Assembly (NCBI GenBank): GCA_018780025.1
Contig: JADMKH010000146.1
Span: forward strand, 800 to 7,177
Length of the DNA stretch: 6,378 nt
Direction: 5' to 3'
Source: Thiobacillus sp.
Lineage (GTDB): Bacteria; Pseudomonadota; Gammaproteobacteria; Burkholderiales; Thiobacillaceae
Below are positions 5,747 to 6,378 of this stretch, piece by piece (the first letter of the stretch is position 1; the number at the start of each line of letters is the position of its first letter). Position numbers and translations under genes: made by a program. The notes under the pieces were generated by a model. The model saw nothing but the letters and a program-made list of their open reading frames with translations. It was not told the origin of the DNA and made no database searches.

Positions 5747-6378
5747 CTAGAGATTTTTCAGGAAGAACCGGACCGCTTTTTCCTGCGACTGATACGCCTG
5801 ATCGACATTGGGTTCTATGGGTACCATTCCGCCCGCACCCAGGTGTGCAAATGGATCTTCAACGGTTACCGGAACCTGCAATCTGTCCCAGCCGTGCTGG
5901 GCCCCAGCATAAGGTACGACGGTAACGATGCCCTGCTCATCCGCAGGCAACGAAGCTTTTAACGCAACGCAACGCGCCGCGCCTTCGTCATAGCCGTCTT
6001 TCTCCCCGATTTGAATCAGGATAGGCGCGCCGGTGAGCGGGTTGCCCGCATTGCCGCCAAATTCAGAATAAGGAATATGCGTGTTGTTATAAGCATAACA
6101 AACGGGGTAGTGCGCAACATGCGCTTTGAATCTAAGCGTCCCACCAAACTGGCTAGCGTAAATCCCGGTAGCGGAGGCCATGGTGACCACCCCGCCCCAG
6201 GAAAACCCCATCACACCGATCCGTGCCGGGTTGATGCCGGGATGCGATGACAAGAACGCCAACGCTGCAAAGGCATCGGGGTAGGTGAATATCGGGTGCG
6301 CAGGACGATTCGCTAGACCCTCCACTCCGCGCGCTTCCCACATATCAATCTCAAGTGTGGCAATGCCCTTGGCATTGA
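5747..6378 (-). CDS. Dienelactone-hydrolase-family alpha/beta hydrolase, C-terminal part (partial, 5' end outside window)
   Basis: Reverse-strand frame open to the right edge, about 210 residues visible. Counted from the Met codon at 6343-6341, which is internal (the frame continues upstream as NAKGIATLEID): nucleophile Ser48 in GFSWGG, acid Asp116 in IGEKDGYDE, and His150 in AQHGWDR. That is a complete Ser-Asp-His triad in the family order. FTYPDAFAALAFL (19-31) and PARIGVMGFSWGG (39-51) are typical of dienelactone-hydrolase-like proteins. Classical dienelactone hydrolase has Cys as the nucleophile; Ser here suggests an esterase or peptidase-like relative, and the substrate is unknown. Whether a signal peptide is present cannot be seen because the N-terminus is missing. 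It is convergent with hsp20 and shares its terminator. Confidence 0.85.
   Translation of the reverse strand, partial: NAKGIATLEIDMWEARGVEGLANRPAHPIFTYPDAFAALAFLSSHPGINPARIGVMGFSWGGVVTMASATGIYASQFGGTLRFKAHVAHYPVCYAYNNTHIPYSEFGGNAGNPLTGAPILIQIGEKDGYDEGAARCVALKASLPADEQGIVTVVPYAGAQHGWDRLQVPVTVEDPFAHLGAGGMVPIEPNVDQAYQSQEKAVRFFLKNL

Overview
The window reads as GC-rich (about 60%) chromosomal DNA of a Proteobacterium. The protein styles fit a betaproteobacterium best: an E. coli YchE-like MarC protein, a UmuD/UmuC pair closely following the E. coli layout, a CorA of the 'MIRTMLYRP' type, and a small class A Hsp20. That lineage call is an inference from remembered family resemblance, not from a search. 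I see no tRNA, rRNA, insertion sequence, integrase, CRISPR array or att site.

Layout from left to right. (1) Positions 1-880, minus strand: the N-terminal 293 residues of a P2-type cation-transporting ATPase; the rest lies outside the window. (2) A 279-bp divergent intergenic region. (3) 1160-1813, plus: a MarC/YchE-family inner-membrane protein. (4) 1893-2450 and 2447-3715, plus: an SOS-type translesion synthesis operon. It comprises a UmuD-like self-cleaving peptidase with an unusually long N-terminal arm, and a full-length 422-residue UmuC polymerase; the two genes overlap by ATGA. (5) 3716-3855: a structured intergenic region with a probable terminator and a perfect 13-bp inverted repeat directly before corA. 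(6) 3856-4827, plus: a CorA-type magnesium channel. (7) 4828-5198: a 371-bp region without a convincing gene. (8) 5199-5642, plus: an Hsp20 small heat-shock chaperone followed by a strong bidirectional terminator. (9) 5747-6378, minus: the C-terminal part of a serine-type dienelactone-hydrolase-family enzyme, running off the right edge.

Functionally the window is a collection of small stress and ion-homeostasis units rather than one pathway: cation pumping, magnesium uptake, mutagenic DNA repair and heat-shock protein holding. Only umuD-umuC is clearly an operon. The genes are ordinary family members. The points most worth checking are regulatory: the long DNA-binding-like arm on UmuD combined with no canonical LexA box, the hairpin and the short proline-rich reading frame coupled to corA, and a possible RNA thermometer before hsp20. 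I did not find evidence for a wholly new multi-gene system.
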